Notes under the pieces: model-generated
What the model saw: only the letters and a program-made list of their open reading frames with translations
The model's database searches: none
Told to the model about the DNA's origin: nothing
Source: Aristolochia californica
Lineage: Eukaryota; Streptophyta; Magnoliopsida; Piperales; Aristolochiaceae
Length of the DNA stretch: 64,000 nt
Reading direction: 5' to 3'
Assembly (NCBI GenBank): GCA_029961685.1
Contig: JARWKL010000007.1
Location: forward strand, 13,277,013 to 13,341,012
Shown here: piece after piece, positions 11,401-21,800 of the stretch
Position numbering within the stretch: position 1 is the first letter of the stretch
How the letters are laid out: every line of letters begins with the position of its first letter
Translations under genes and position numbers: made by a program

Positions 11401-12119
11401 CTTTCTATAATTCATCTTTCTTTCTATAATTCATCTTTCTTTCCATATTTCCTTTTTCTTTCAATATTTCATTTTTTTTATTTCATCTTTCTTTCTATAT
11501 TACATTTTACTTTCTATATTTCATCTTTCTTTATATATTTCTTTTTACTTTCTACATTTCTTTTAGCTTTCAATGTTTCATATTTCTTTCTATATTTCAT
11601 TTTACTTTCTTTATTTTAACCTTTTTTCTATATTTCATTTTACTTTCTTTATTTTAACCTTTTTTCTATATTTCATTTTACTTTCTATATTTCACCTTTC
11701 TTTCTTTAATTCATGTTACTTTCTATACATCATTTTTTTTACTATATTTTATTTTACTTTATATATTTCATCTTTCTTTATAAATTTCATTTTACTTTCT
11801 ATATTTCATCTTTCTTTCTATATTTCATCTTTCTTTCTATATTTCATTTTAGTTTCTATATTTCATCTTTCTTTCTTTATTCCATGTTACTTTCTATATA
11901 TCGTTTTTCTTACTATATTTCATTTTACATTCTATATTTTATTTTCCTTTCTATACTTCATCATTCTTTCTGTATTTCATTTTACTTTCTATAATTCATC
12001 TTTTTTTTATTTTATTTTACTTTCTATATTTCATCTCACTTTCTGTATTTTATCTTACTTTCTATTTTTTATCTTACCTTCTATTTTTCATTTTACTTTC
12101 TATATTTCATCTTCTTTCT

Positions 12120-13240
12120 ACATTTCATTTTACTTTCTATAATTCAACTTTCTTTCTATATTTTATCTTTCTTTCCAGTTTTCCTTTTTCTTTCAATATT
12201 TCATTTTATTTTATTTTTTTCTTCTTTCTTTCTATATTACATTTTACTTCCTATATTTCTTTTTTATTTATATATTTCATTTTACTTTCTTTATTTTAAC
12301 CTTCTTTCTATATTTTATTTTACTTTCTATATTTCATCTTTCTTTCTAAATTTCATTTTACTTTCTATATTTAAACTTTCTTTCGGTATTTCATTTTACT
12401 TTCTATATTTCATCTTTCTTTCTATATTTTATTTTACTTTCTATTTTTCATCTTACTTTCAATTTTTCATTTTACTTTCTATATTTCAACTTCTTTCTAT
12501 ATTTCATTTTCCTTTCTATAATTCATCTTTCTTTTTATAATTCATCTTTCTTTCCATATTTCCTTTTTCTTTCAATATTTCATTTTTTTATTTCATCTTT
12601 CTTTCTATATTACATTTTACTTTCTATATTTCATGTTTCATTATATATTTCTTTTTACTTTCTATATTTCATTTTACTTTCTTTATTTTAACCTTCTTTT
12701 TATATTTTATTTTACGTTCTTTTTTTCACCTTTCTTTCTTTAATTCATGTTACTTTCTCTACATCATTTTTTTACTATATTTTATTTTACTTTCTATATT
12801 TCATCTTTCTTTATAAATTTCATTTTACTTTTTATATTTCATCTTTCTTTCTATATTTTATTTTACTTTCTCTATTTCATCTTTCTTTCTATATTTCATT
12901 TCACTTTCTACATTTCATCTTTCTTTCTATATTTCATTTTTGTTTCTATATTTCATCTTTCTTTCTTTATTTCATGTTACTTTCTATATATCGTTTTTCT
13001 TACTATATTTCATTTTACATTCTATATTTTATTTTCCTTTCTATACTTCATCATTCCTTCTGTATTTCATTTTACTTTTTATAATTCATCTTTCTTTCTT
13101 TATTTTATTTTACTTTCTATATTTCATCTCACTTTCTGTATTTTATCTTACTTTCTATTTTTCATCTTACCTTCTATTTTTCATTTTACTTTCTATATTT
13201 CATCTTCTTTCTACATTTCATTTTACTTTCTATAATTCAT
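12120..13240. repeat. Intra-satellite tandem duplication, copy 1 (offset about 1807 bp)
   Basis: This segment matches about 13927-15047, sharing rare variants such as AAACTTTCTTTCGGTATTTC and TACGTTCTTTTTTTCACC. The edges are approximate because both sides are satellite. Confidence 0.75.
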
Positions 13241-13334
13241 CTTTCTTTCCATATATCCTTTTTCTTTCCATATTTCATTTTTTTTATTTCACATCTCTCT
13301 CTATATTACATTTTACTTTCTATATTTCTTCTTT

Positions 13335-14015
13335 CTTTGTATATTTCTTTTTACTTTCTATGTTTCATATTTCTTTATATATTTTATTTTACTTTCTTTA
13401 TTTTAACCTTCTTTCTATATTTCATTTTACTTTCTATTTTTCATCTTTCTTTCTTTAATTCATGTTACTTTCTATACATCATTTTTTCACTATATTTTAT
13501 TTTACTATCTATATTTCATCTTTCTTTGTAAATTTCATTTTACTTTTTATTTTTCATCTTTCTTTCTATATTTCATTTTACTTTCTATATTTCGTCTTTC
13601 ATTCTATATTTCATTTCACTTTCTATATTTCATCTTACTTTCTATATTTCATTTTAGTTTCTATATTTCATCTTTCTTTCTTTATTTCATGTTACATTCT
13701 ATATATCATTTTTCTTACTATATTTTATTTTACATTCTATATTTTATTTTACTTTCTATACTTCATCATTCTTTCTGTATTTCATTTTACATTCTATATT
13801 TCAATATTCTTTGTTTATTTTATTTCACTTTCTATATTTCATCTGACTCTCTATATTTCATCTTACTTTCTATTTTTCATCTTACCTTCTATTTTTATTT
13901 TACTTTCTATATTTCATCTTCTTTCTACATTTCATTTTACTTTCTATAATTCAACTTTCTTTCTATATTTTATCATTCTTTCCAGTTTTCCTTTTTCTTT
14001 CAATATTTCATTTTA
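13335..14015. repeat. Long intra-satellite duplication, copy 2
   Basis: This is the partner of 7721-8400. It lies between the two copies of the 1.8-kb duplication and overlaps the start of the second one. Confidence 0.78.
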
Positions 14016-15047
14016 TTTTATTTTTTTCTTTTTTCTTTCTATATTACATTTTACTTTCTATATTTCTTTTTTCTTTATATATTTCATTTTACTTTCTTTA
14101 TTTTAACCTTCTTTCTATATTTTATTTTACTTTCTATATTTCATATTTCTTTCTAAATTTCATTTTACTTTCTATATTTAAACTTTCTTTCGGTATTTCA
14201 TTTTACTTTCTATATTTCATCTTTCTTTCTATATTTTATTTTACTTTCTATTTTTCATCTTACTTTCAATTTTTCATTTTACTTTCTATATTTCAACTTC
14301 TTTCTATATTTCATTTTCCTTTCTATAATTCATCTTTCTTTCTATAATTCATCTTTCTTTCCATATTTCCTTTTTCTTTCAATATTTCATTTTTTTATTT
14401 CATCTTTCTTTCTATATTACATTTTACTTTCTATATTTCATCTTTCTTTATATATTTCTTTTTACTTTCTATATTTCATTTTACTTTCTTTATTTTAACC
14501 TTCTTTTTATATTTCATTTTACGTTCTTTTTTTCACCTTTCTTTCTTTAATTCATGTTACTTTCTCTACATCATTTTTTTTACTATATTTTATTTTACTT
14601 TCTATATTTCATTTTTCTGTATAAATTTCATCTTACTTTTTATATTTCATCTTTCTTTCTATATTTTATTTTACTTTCTCTATTTCATCTTTCTTTCTAT
14701 ATTTCATTTTACTTTCTACATTTCATCTTTCTTTCTATATTTCATTTTTGTTTCTATATTTCATCTTTCTTTCTTTATTTCATGTTACTTTCTATATATC
14801 GTTTTTCTTACTATATTTCATTTTACATTCTATATTTTATTTTCCTTTCTATACTTCATCATTCCTTCTGTATTTCATTTTACTTTTTATAATTCATCTT
14901 TCTTTCTTTATTTTATTTTACTTTCTATATTTCATCTCACTTTCTGTATTTTATCTTACTTTCTATTTTTCATCTTACCTTCTATTTTTCATTTTACTTT
15001 CTATATTTCATCTTCTTTCTACATTTCATTTTACTTTCTATAATTCA
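13927..15047. repeat. Intra-satellite tandem duplication, copy 2
   Basis: This is the partner of 12120-13240, with a few substitutions and 1-2 base indels. Confidence 0.75.
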
Positions 15048-15099
15048 ACTTTTTTTCTATATTTTATCTTTCTTTCCATTTTTCCTTTTTCTTTCAATA

Positions 15100-16480
15100 T
15101 TTCATTTTATTTTATTTTTATTTCTCCTTTCTTTCTATATTACATTTTACTTTGTATATTTCATATTTCTTTATATATTTCATTTTACTATCTATCTTTC
15201 ATCTTTCTTTCCATATTTCTTTTTTCTTTCTATATTTCATTTTTTTATTTCATCTTTCTTTCTATATTACATTTTACTTTCTATATTTCATCTTTCTTTA
15301 CATATTTCTTTTTACTTTCTAAGTTTCATATTTCTTTCTATATTTCATTTTTCTTTCTTTATTTTTACCTCTTTTTATATTTCATTTTACGTTTTATTTT
15401 TCACCTTTCTTTCTTTAATTCATTTTACTTTCTATACATCATTTTTTTACTATATTTTATTTTACTTTCTATATTTCATCTTTCTTTATAAATTTTATTT
15501 TACTTTTTATATTTCATCTTTCTTTCTATATTTCATTTTACTTTCTGTATTTCATCATTCTTTCTATATTTCATTTCACTTTTTATATTTCATCTTTCTT
15601 TCTATATTTCATTTCACTTTCTATATTTCATCTTTCTTTCTATATTTCATTTTACATTCTATATTTCATTTTCCTTTCTATACTTCATCATTCTATCTGT
15701 ATTTCATTTTGCTTTCTATAATTCATCTTTCTTTCTATATTTTATTTTTCTTTCTATATTTCATCTGACTTTCTATATTTTATCTTTCCATTTTTCCTTT
15801 TTCTTTCATTTTATTTTATTTTTATTTCTTCTTTCTTTCTATATTACATTTTACTTTGTATATTTCATATTTCTTTATATATTTCATTTTACTATCTATT
15901 TTTCATCTTTCTTTCCATATTTCTTTTTTGTTTCTATATTTCATTTTTTTTATTTCATCTTTCTTTCTATATTACATTTTACTTTCTACATTTCATCTTT
16001 CTTTATATATTTCTTTTTACTTTCTAAGTTTCATATTTCTTTCTATATTTCATTTTACTTTCTTTATTTTTACCTCTTTTTATATTTCATTTTACGTTTT
16101 ATTTTTCACCTTTCTTTCTTTAATTCGTGTTACTTTCTATACATCATTTTTTTTACTATATTTTATTTTACTTTCTATATTTCATCTTTCTTTATAAATT
16201 TTGTTTTACTTTTTATATTTCATCTTTCTTTCTATATTTCATTTTACTTTCTGTATTTCATCTTTCTTTCTATATTTCATTTCACTTTTTATATTTCATC
16301 TTTCTTTCTATATTTCATTTCACTTTCTATATTTCATCTTTCTTTCTATATTTCATTTTAGTTTCTATATTTCATCTTTCTTTCTTTATTTCATGTTACT
16401 TTCTATATCTCGTTTTTCTTACTATATTTCATTTTAAATTCTATATTTCATTTTACATTCTATACTTCATCATTCTATCT
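15100..16480. repeat. Local tandem duplication of about 703 bp in satellite
   Basis: The run around 15154 (TTTGTATATTTCATATTTC) recurs near 15857, followed by the same order of variants, including TTTACCTCTTTTTATATTTC at about 15365 and 16068. This gives two adjacent units of about 703 bp. The second unit contains the left part of the 835-bp segment that flanks the virus. Confidence 0.65.
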
Positions 16481-16920
16481 ATATTTCATTTTACTTTCTA
16501 TAATTCATCTTTCTTTCTATATTTTATTTTACTTTCTATATTTCATCTGACTTTCTATATTTTTTCTTACTTTCTATTTTTCATCTTTCTTTCTATATTT
16601 TATTTTACTTTCTATTTTACATCTTACTTTCTATTTTTCATTTTACTTTCTATATTTCAACTTCATTCTATATTTCATTTTCTTTTCTGTAATTCATCTT
16701 TCTTTCCATATTTCATTTTTTTTATTTCATCTTTCTTTCTATATTACATTTTACTTTCTATATTTCATCGTTCTTTATATATTTCTTTTTTACTTTCTAT
16801 GTTTCATTTTTCTTTCTATATTTCATTTTACTTTCTTTATTTTAACCTTCTTTTTATATTTGATTTTACGTTCTATTTTTCACCTTTCTTTCTTTAATTC
16901 ATGTTACTTTCTATACATCA
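16086..16920. repeat. 835-bp direct duplication flanking viral insertion, left copy
   Basis: This satellite segment ends exactly at the viral left border (16920/16921). It is repeated in the same orientation at 25368-26201, beginning exactly at the viral right border. The only difference I found is one extra T in a T-run near 16790. The start TTCATTTTACGTTTTATTTT and end CTATACATCA are shared by both copies. Confidence 0.9.
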
Positions 16921-17034
16921 ATTACAGCGGAAAGAAGGAAGATTGACAGAAGGCAAGTAAACAGGAAAACAGGCAGAGAATTACTTTAACTGACTACTAA
17001 TTTATTCACAATATCATAAAGTACTTACAATAAA
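16921..17034 (-). repeat. Viral R/U5-like terminal segment, left copy
   Basis: About 113 bases from ATTACAGCGG to ACTTACAATA match 24867-24979 with one G/A difference (near 16979). It contains the poly(A) signal and ends where the primer site would begin. Confidence 0.88.
17001..17006 (-). terminator. Poly(A) signal AATAAA (copy 2)
   Basis: The minus strand reads GTGAATAAATTAG, about 120 bases downstream of the TATA box. A second AATAAA lies in the other terminal copy at 24947-24952. Confidence 0.68.
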
Positions 17035-17122
17035 CTTCAAGACTTAAAGCACACGAGTAGGCAACCTTGAAGACAGAGGGGAAGGTTTTTCAAGTGATGC
17101 CTTATCTAACAAAACTAACTCC

Positions 17123-17129
17123 TTATATA
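17123..17129 (-). promoter_or_regulatory. TATA box of pararetroviral promoter (copy 2)
   Basis: TATATAAGGAG on the minus strand is conserved with copy 1b (7186-7192). The predicted RNA start is near 17095, which puts R at about 17095 to 16980. Only 65 bases separate the box from the ORF4 stop, so upstream promoter elements probably overlap ORF4. Confidence 0.72.
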
Positions 17130-17145
17130 GATGGAGTGAAATAAT

Positions 17146-17172
17146 GTGGATTCTAATATTTTTGAAATCCAC
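17146..17172 (-). promoter_or_regulatory. Conserved inverted repeat just upstream of the viral TATA box
   Basis: GTGGATT and AATCCAC (7-bp arms) flank a 13-base loop. In copy 1b the arms are kept as 8-bp perfect arms (7143-7169) while the loop differs, suggesting a constrained stem or a dyad protein site. Confidence 0.45.
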
Positions 17173-17194
17173 CACTACTAACAAAAAGTAACCT

Positions 17195-17551
17195 CTATGA
17201 TTGAGGTGGTGAGTCATTATCTCTATTATTGAGATTCGATGATGATGAGTCCTCATGCTCATCGTTCTTATCCTTTTGTTCTCCTTGATTGAGATTGGAA
17301 AGTGACATTTGATGGGCTTTGTCCCAAAGCATCTTTTGTTGACGAAGAGCCTTAATTCTTATCCGATGCAGGCGGCTACTGGCGGCATCCCATGAGTGAG
17401 ACTTTATGGAAAATGGCCGACCAAATATACTGTAGGAGCCTTGATTGATGTGACAAATAGGCCAACTGTGGGTCGGAGGATAAGATTTCCTCTGAAGCTT
17501 TTGGACGGACTTGGCCGACGAATCTGGAACAGATTGATCTGTCATAGTCAT
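17195..17551 (-). CDS. ORF4, small hydrophilic protein of unknown function
   Basis: This 118-residue frame starts at ATG 17551, 11 bases after the ORF3 stop, and is the last frame before the promoter. The N-terminal half has SYSIFGRPFSIKSHSW, then a basic helix-like stretch (RLHRIRIKALRQQKMLWDKA). The C-terminal 35 residues are rich in Asn, Asp, Ser, Glu and Gln. It has no signal peptide or membrane segment. I do not recognise the family. Its tight spacing after ORF3 fits the polycistronic arrangement of this genome and argues that it is real. In locus 1 all but its last codons are deleted, so no second full copy is available here to test conservation. It could also be a spliced-on exon of another viral protein. 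Confidence 0.6.
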   Translation of the reverse strand: MTMTDQSVPDSSAKSVQKLQRKSYPPTHSWPICHINQGSYSIFGRPFSIKSHSWDAASSRLHRIRIKALRQQKMLWDKAHQMSLSNLNQGEQKDKNDEHEDSSSSNLNNRDNDSPPQS

Positions 17552-17562
17552 ATCCTGCAAAA

Positions 17563-18864
17563 TTATTTCTTTTTAGATGTTGCCTTGAATGCTTGCAACA
17601 TAAGATTAATATATTCTTCCGGATCCTCATCAGGTGGCTGACTATCCGGTAAAGAGTCTTGAGCATTATCATCTAGCTCTGTGCTATTATAATCAATATC
17701 TTCATCATCTTCAGCCGTAGAAGGTTCTGAGACAGACATGTTGTCGTCTGCTGGGTGGTGAGAAGAAGTGCCGTCATTGCACTGAGTAACCATAGAATCC
17801 TTCATTGATTCTAATAATTTTTGCATAATATCTTTTTCCGAGATATTCGGAATTAAACTCTTTAATTGAGTTTTGAAACTTGCAAATAAATTGTCGGAGT
17901 CATAATGGACTTCCGGGATGCGATGCAATCCAAGATTGTTTTCATTTTGTATGATAGCAAACTTAATTTCTGCAACTTTGGTATCAATATTGGGGAAATT
18001 TTTCCACCATCGAACATGAAAAGTTCGTAATAATACTGGGAGGCTTTTCTCATTAAAGCCTGTAGTACAATCCCATCTCCAAATCCATGGTAAAGAAAAT
18101 ACCATAAAGAAGATAAGACTGTCCCAATACTGTGGGGGTTTTTCATAACCCAGAGCTTTAAGCTCAGGACTGGATTGAGTCCATTTACTAAAACAAGCCT
18201 TAATGGGCTCAGGTAATATTGAAATAGGTGGCCCAAATTTGATCCACCATGCAAATACCCAACTGGGTAGAGGTAATGACCTCTGAAAGACATTCTTTTC
18301 CCATTGGAAAAACCAGGAATGCCTATGGGAAGGATTTTGGTAATAAAAGGTATTATACCACGAATCCATATAATCCCAATAATTAAATTCCTTATCATTA
18401 GGAAGGTTAGCTGCTTTAGCCAAATCAAATTTTCCCCATGTTGAGGGATGCATGAATCTTTGGATTGTACATTTACTGTACGCTCTTGGGCTATCCCATT
18501 TAGCCACATTTGTCAGTGTATGATGCATTGATATAGAATTTAAATGAACCAAAATAGATTCAAAGGAATACCATCGTTTTCCTGCACGGATGGGACAGTA
18601 GGCTTCTCCAAGCCATTTCTGTAACATCTCCCAGGAATCCAATGTACCCTCAAGATCCTCTTTATTGAGGAGTAGAATTGTTTCCTTAGCCGGAAGAGTA
18701 ATATACTCTGGTTCTACTTCAAGTGTCTCTTTATACGACACTGGGGCTTTGCCCTTCTTGTCTGAGGAATTTCCTCTTTCTGGATTCTTTCGGCCTCGGC
18801 CTCTTGATTGTTGATTTCCACGTCCTCTCATTGGGAGTGGATTGCCCCTTGCGGGGTTATACAT
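17563..18864 (-). CDS. ORF3, Trp-rich viral protein of unknown function (complete)
   Basis: This is an intact 433-residue frame. I chose ATG 18864 because it matches the copy 1b start that overlaps the polyprotein stop; an upstream GTG in the same frame lies within the polyprotein. Residues of about 1-35 are Arg/Gly-rich (RGRGNQQSRGRGRK), as in RNA-binding tails. Residues of about 60-290 form a core dense in Trp, Tyr and Phe (FNYWDYMDSWYNTFYYQNPS, FFQWEKNVF, SWVFAWWIKFGPP, LPWIWRWD). The last 80 residues or so are strongly acidic and end in KKK. By position it could be the counterpart of the accessory/transactivator-inclusion protein found downstream of RT in several caulimovirid genera. I cannot see a motif that proves this, so function is left open. 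Confidence 0.75.
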   Translation of the reverse strand: MYNPARGNPLPMRGRGNQQSRGRGRKNPERGNSSDKKGKAPVSYKETLEVEPEYITLPAKETILLLNKEDLEGTLDSWEMLQKWLGEAYCPIRAGKRWYSFESILVHLNSISMHHTLTNVAKWDSPRAYSKCTIQRFMHPSTWGKFDLAKAANLPNDKEFNYWDYMDSWYNTFYYQNPSHRHSWFFQWEKNVFQRSLPLPSWVFAWWIKFGPPISILPEPIKACFSKWTQSSPELKALGYEKPPQYWDSLIFFMVFSLPWIWRWDCTTGFNEKSLPVLLRTFHVRWWKNFPNIDTKVAEIKFAIIQNENNLGLHRIPEVHYDSDNLFASFKTQLKSLIPNISEKDIMQKLLESMKDSMVTQCNDGTSSHHPADDNMSVSEPSTAEDDEDIDYNSTELDDNAQDSLPDSQPPDEDPEEYINLMLQAFKATSKKK

Positions 18865-18874
18865 GATTTTGACC

Positions 18875-21800
18875 CTAGAGAAATTCACGGGTTAGAAAAT
18901 CAGGTAAGGAGTTCAATTCTCCTTTGATATGTTCTATATCAAAATCAAAGGCGCTTAATTCCGCCTGCCATCTGGCAAAGATTTGTTTGGAAGTAAGATT
19001 CTTCACGTCCTTCTTAAGAATCGATTTGGCTGCTGAACAATCAACTCTTAAAAGGAATTTTTGATTTAATAAATCATCCTGAAATTTATGAATGCACTTA
19101 ATTATTGCCAATATTTCTTGTTTTACAGTGGAATAATTAAGCTGTGCATCATGCCAATTGCCAGAGGTAAATCGAACAAGTTCTTCTTTACTTGATGGAT
19201 TTCTTTGTTTCAAAATGCCACCATAGCCTATATGGGAGGCATCTGTTTCTACAACCTTCGGATAAGAAGGATTAGTGAGGTTAAGACAAGGGAGTTGTTT
19301 AACCTTACTCTTAATTAGTTGGACTGCCTGGGTATGGTTGGGCGTCCAAGGCTCAGGATTCTTTCTGAGTCTTTTATGCAATATTGCAGAATCTTGTGCA
19401 AGATGCGGATAATAATCTGCAATATAGTTGAGACTTCCTAGAAATCTCTGAAGTTGAGTTTTCTCCAGTAGTTCATCCGGGAACTTAGAGGCAAACTCAA
19501 TGCTTCGATCAATGGGAACTATTTTTCCCTTGTGAATATTGTGACCTAAAAATCTAACAGAGGTCTGGAACAATTTCATTTTCGGTGCCGATATCACCAA
19601 CCCATGTTTTCTAATAACTGATTTGAAAACATGTAAATGCTTAAAATGAGTATCAAGAGATTCTGAATAGACAAGTATATCATCAATATAAACAATAGTA
19701 AATTCAGAATAAGGAGCAAATATATCATTCATGATATTTTGAAATTCAGATGGAGCATTTTTCAAACCGAAAGGCATAACATTCCATTAAAAGTGACCAA
19801 AAGGGACAGTGAATGCAGTTTTATATTTATCCTTTTCATTAATTTGAATTTGCCAATAACCTGATTTCAAATCAAATTTGGAAAAGATTTTAGCAGAAAA
19901 CAATCTGTCTAATAAATCTTTTTTATTTGGGATGGGGTATCTAATCCATCGCAAACAATCATTCAGTGGTTTATAATTAACCACAAGTCTGGGAACACCT
20001 CGTTCCTTTTCTGCATTTTTATTAACATAAAAAGCAGTACAACTCCATGGGGAGTAAGATTTTCTAATTAATTTTTTATCCAATAGATTTTGGATTTCCT
20101 TTTTGCAGAGGTCTAGTAAAGCATGTTTCATTTGACTAGGCCTAGCTTTGGTGGGAATGGTTCTTTCATTGAACCCATCAATATATGGTAAGGACACAAT
20201 ATATTTATGTCGATCCCAAAAAGCCGTAGGAATCTCACTACAAATTTCTTGGGTTAATAATTTCTGCAGAGAACTAATTTTCTCTTTGATATCTAGAGTT
20301 TCCAATTGTTGTTCAAGGTTTAACAACTGTAATTCTTTATGCAGGAAACTCAGATGATGTTCTTTAACACTTCTCAATTCAGAGATCTCATTAATGAAGC
20401 TAATTTGAGGAGGAGATTTGAATGAGAAATAAATAGGTTTATTATTAACCTGACCTTGGATTCCATAATTATCGATGCCTTTAATTGGCATGATTTTCTC
20501 CAGAAATGGAGTGCCTAATATGACTTGTTGAGTCATATTCTTGACTAATAAGAAGTCTATAATAATGCACTGATTATTAGTGCAGATGGAGGCATTATTT
20601 AATTTATAATGAATTTTCATTTTGTCTCCATTGGCATTTGCCAAAGTTTGAGTGGTTTTCTCAAAATATTGGGTTGGAATCAACCCTTCCTGGATGCAGT
20701 TTAAGTCTGCTCCACTATCGATCAGCGCTGTCAGTTTAGGAATGACAAAGTTCTGATCTATCACCAAATTAATTACAGTATGCCATCTTTGATGGATGAC
20801 TTTAGTAATTTGATTCAAAAAAGAACCTTCAGGTGTCTTTTCTGATGAACATGTGTTTTCACATTTTTGTTCAAGCTTTTTATACAAAGATTTTAATTCT
20901 TTTAATTCATGCTTGATTTCTTTAATTTCTCCTTGTAATGAGGAGATGGATATTGGTTGTTTTGAAGAGGTGTTTGCTTCATAACGACCAATAATTTCTT
21001 TCAAAGAATAGGGTTTTACTCCTGAGATAGGAGGATTACTCTTTGAAGTACTATGAATTTGATCGAGATATTCTTTAATTAAATATCTCTTAGTTTGAGG
21101 ATCTTCCTCTTGATCAATGTTCTCTAACATGCTGCATTGCAGAGATGTCAGAACATTTATTTGATGCATTTGAGCTACAGATTGGAGATGGGAACAACTG
21201 CAATCTGGATCTTCTGATTGACTGGATGAGGCATAATCAATATCGTCTCCAGAATCAGAATTTAAGAGAATTTTAGCCAACTGGATTCTCAATCCTTCAT
21301 CTATCTGAAGTTGGTTTAATTTCTCTTTTGTTTTGCGTCTATTGGAATAGTGGCCTAATTTACCACATTTATAACAGACAATTTTCTTTTTGTCTGGAGG
21401 AGTCCTTCGAGGAGGAGGTCTCCTAGGGGGAGGTCTCCTAGGTTCAGGACGAGTCTTGTGATGAGACTGTCGTTTAGGATATCTCCTACTCTGATGAGAG
21501 TAGGGTTCTCTCTTAGGATGAGAGATTTTCCCTTTACCCTTCCTTTGATGAGAAGGTTGGGGTCCTGTGTCACAAGCAAATTGTTCACAGAATTCCCCAA
21601 GCTCACGCTTACCAGAAATATTCTGTTGTTTAAGCTGGGCTTGAAGCTTTAAATCATTACATAGGGCCATTCCTTCTTGAATAATAGCACTGGTAAGGAG
21701 GCCATATGTATATTGGTGGTAGTTGATTGCACCACCTTCATTTCCTATTCGCTTTCTGACCTTGTTGGCAAAAAGCGGAGGTAAGCCATCAATATATTTG

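Larger units (their letters stand above)
7721..16920. repeat. 19-bp pyrimidine-rich satellite, block 1 (9.2 kb)
   Basis: This is a degenerate tandem array of a 19-base unit. The commonest forms are TTTCTATATTTCATTTTAC and TTTCTATATTTCATCTTTC, which often alternate to give a 38-bp dimer. G is rare on the plus strand, found mainly in variants such as CATGTTAC, TATCGTTT and TTAGTTTC. Because 19 is not a multiple of 3, all frames read as Phe/Ile/Ser/Leu-rich peptides with a 19-residue period. These open frames are a by-product of composition and not genes. Larger duplications occur inside the block. I see no host gene here. Confidence 0.93.

Noticed and set aside
7721..16920. Long Phe/Ile/Ser/Leu-rich open frames (up to about 250 codons) that resemble membrane proteins
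   Set aside because: They occur in all three plus frames, have a 19-residue period equal to the satellite unit, and arise because the repeat rarely forms stops.
17862..18509. 215-codon frame within ORF3
   Set aside because: It is a shifted-frame shadow of ORF3 with no independent support.
18865..18888. ORF3 start eight codons upstream
   Set aside because: The codon is GTG inside the polyprotein; the ATG at 18864 matches the copy 1b start overlap.
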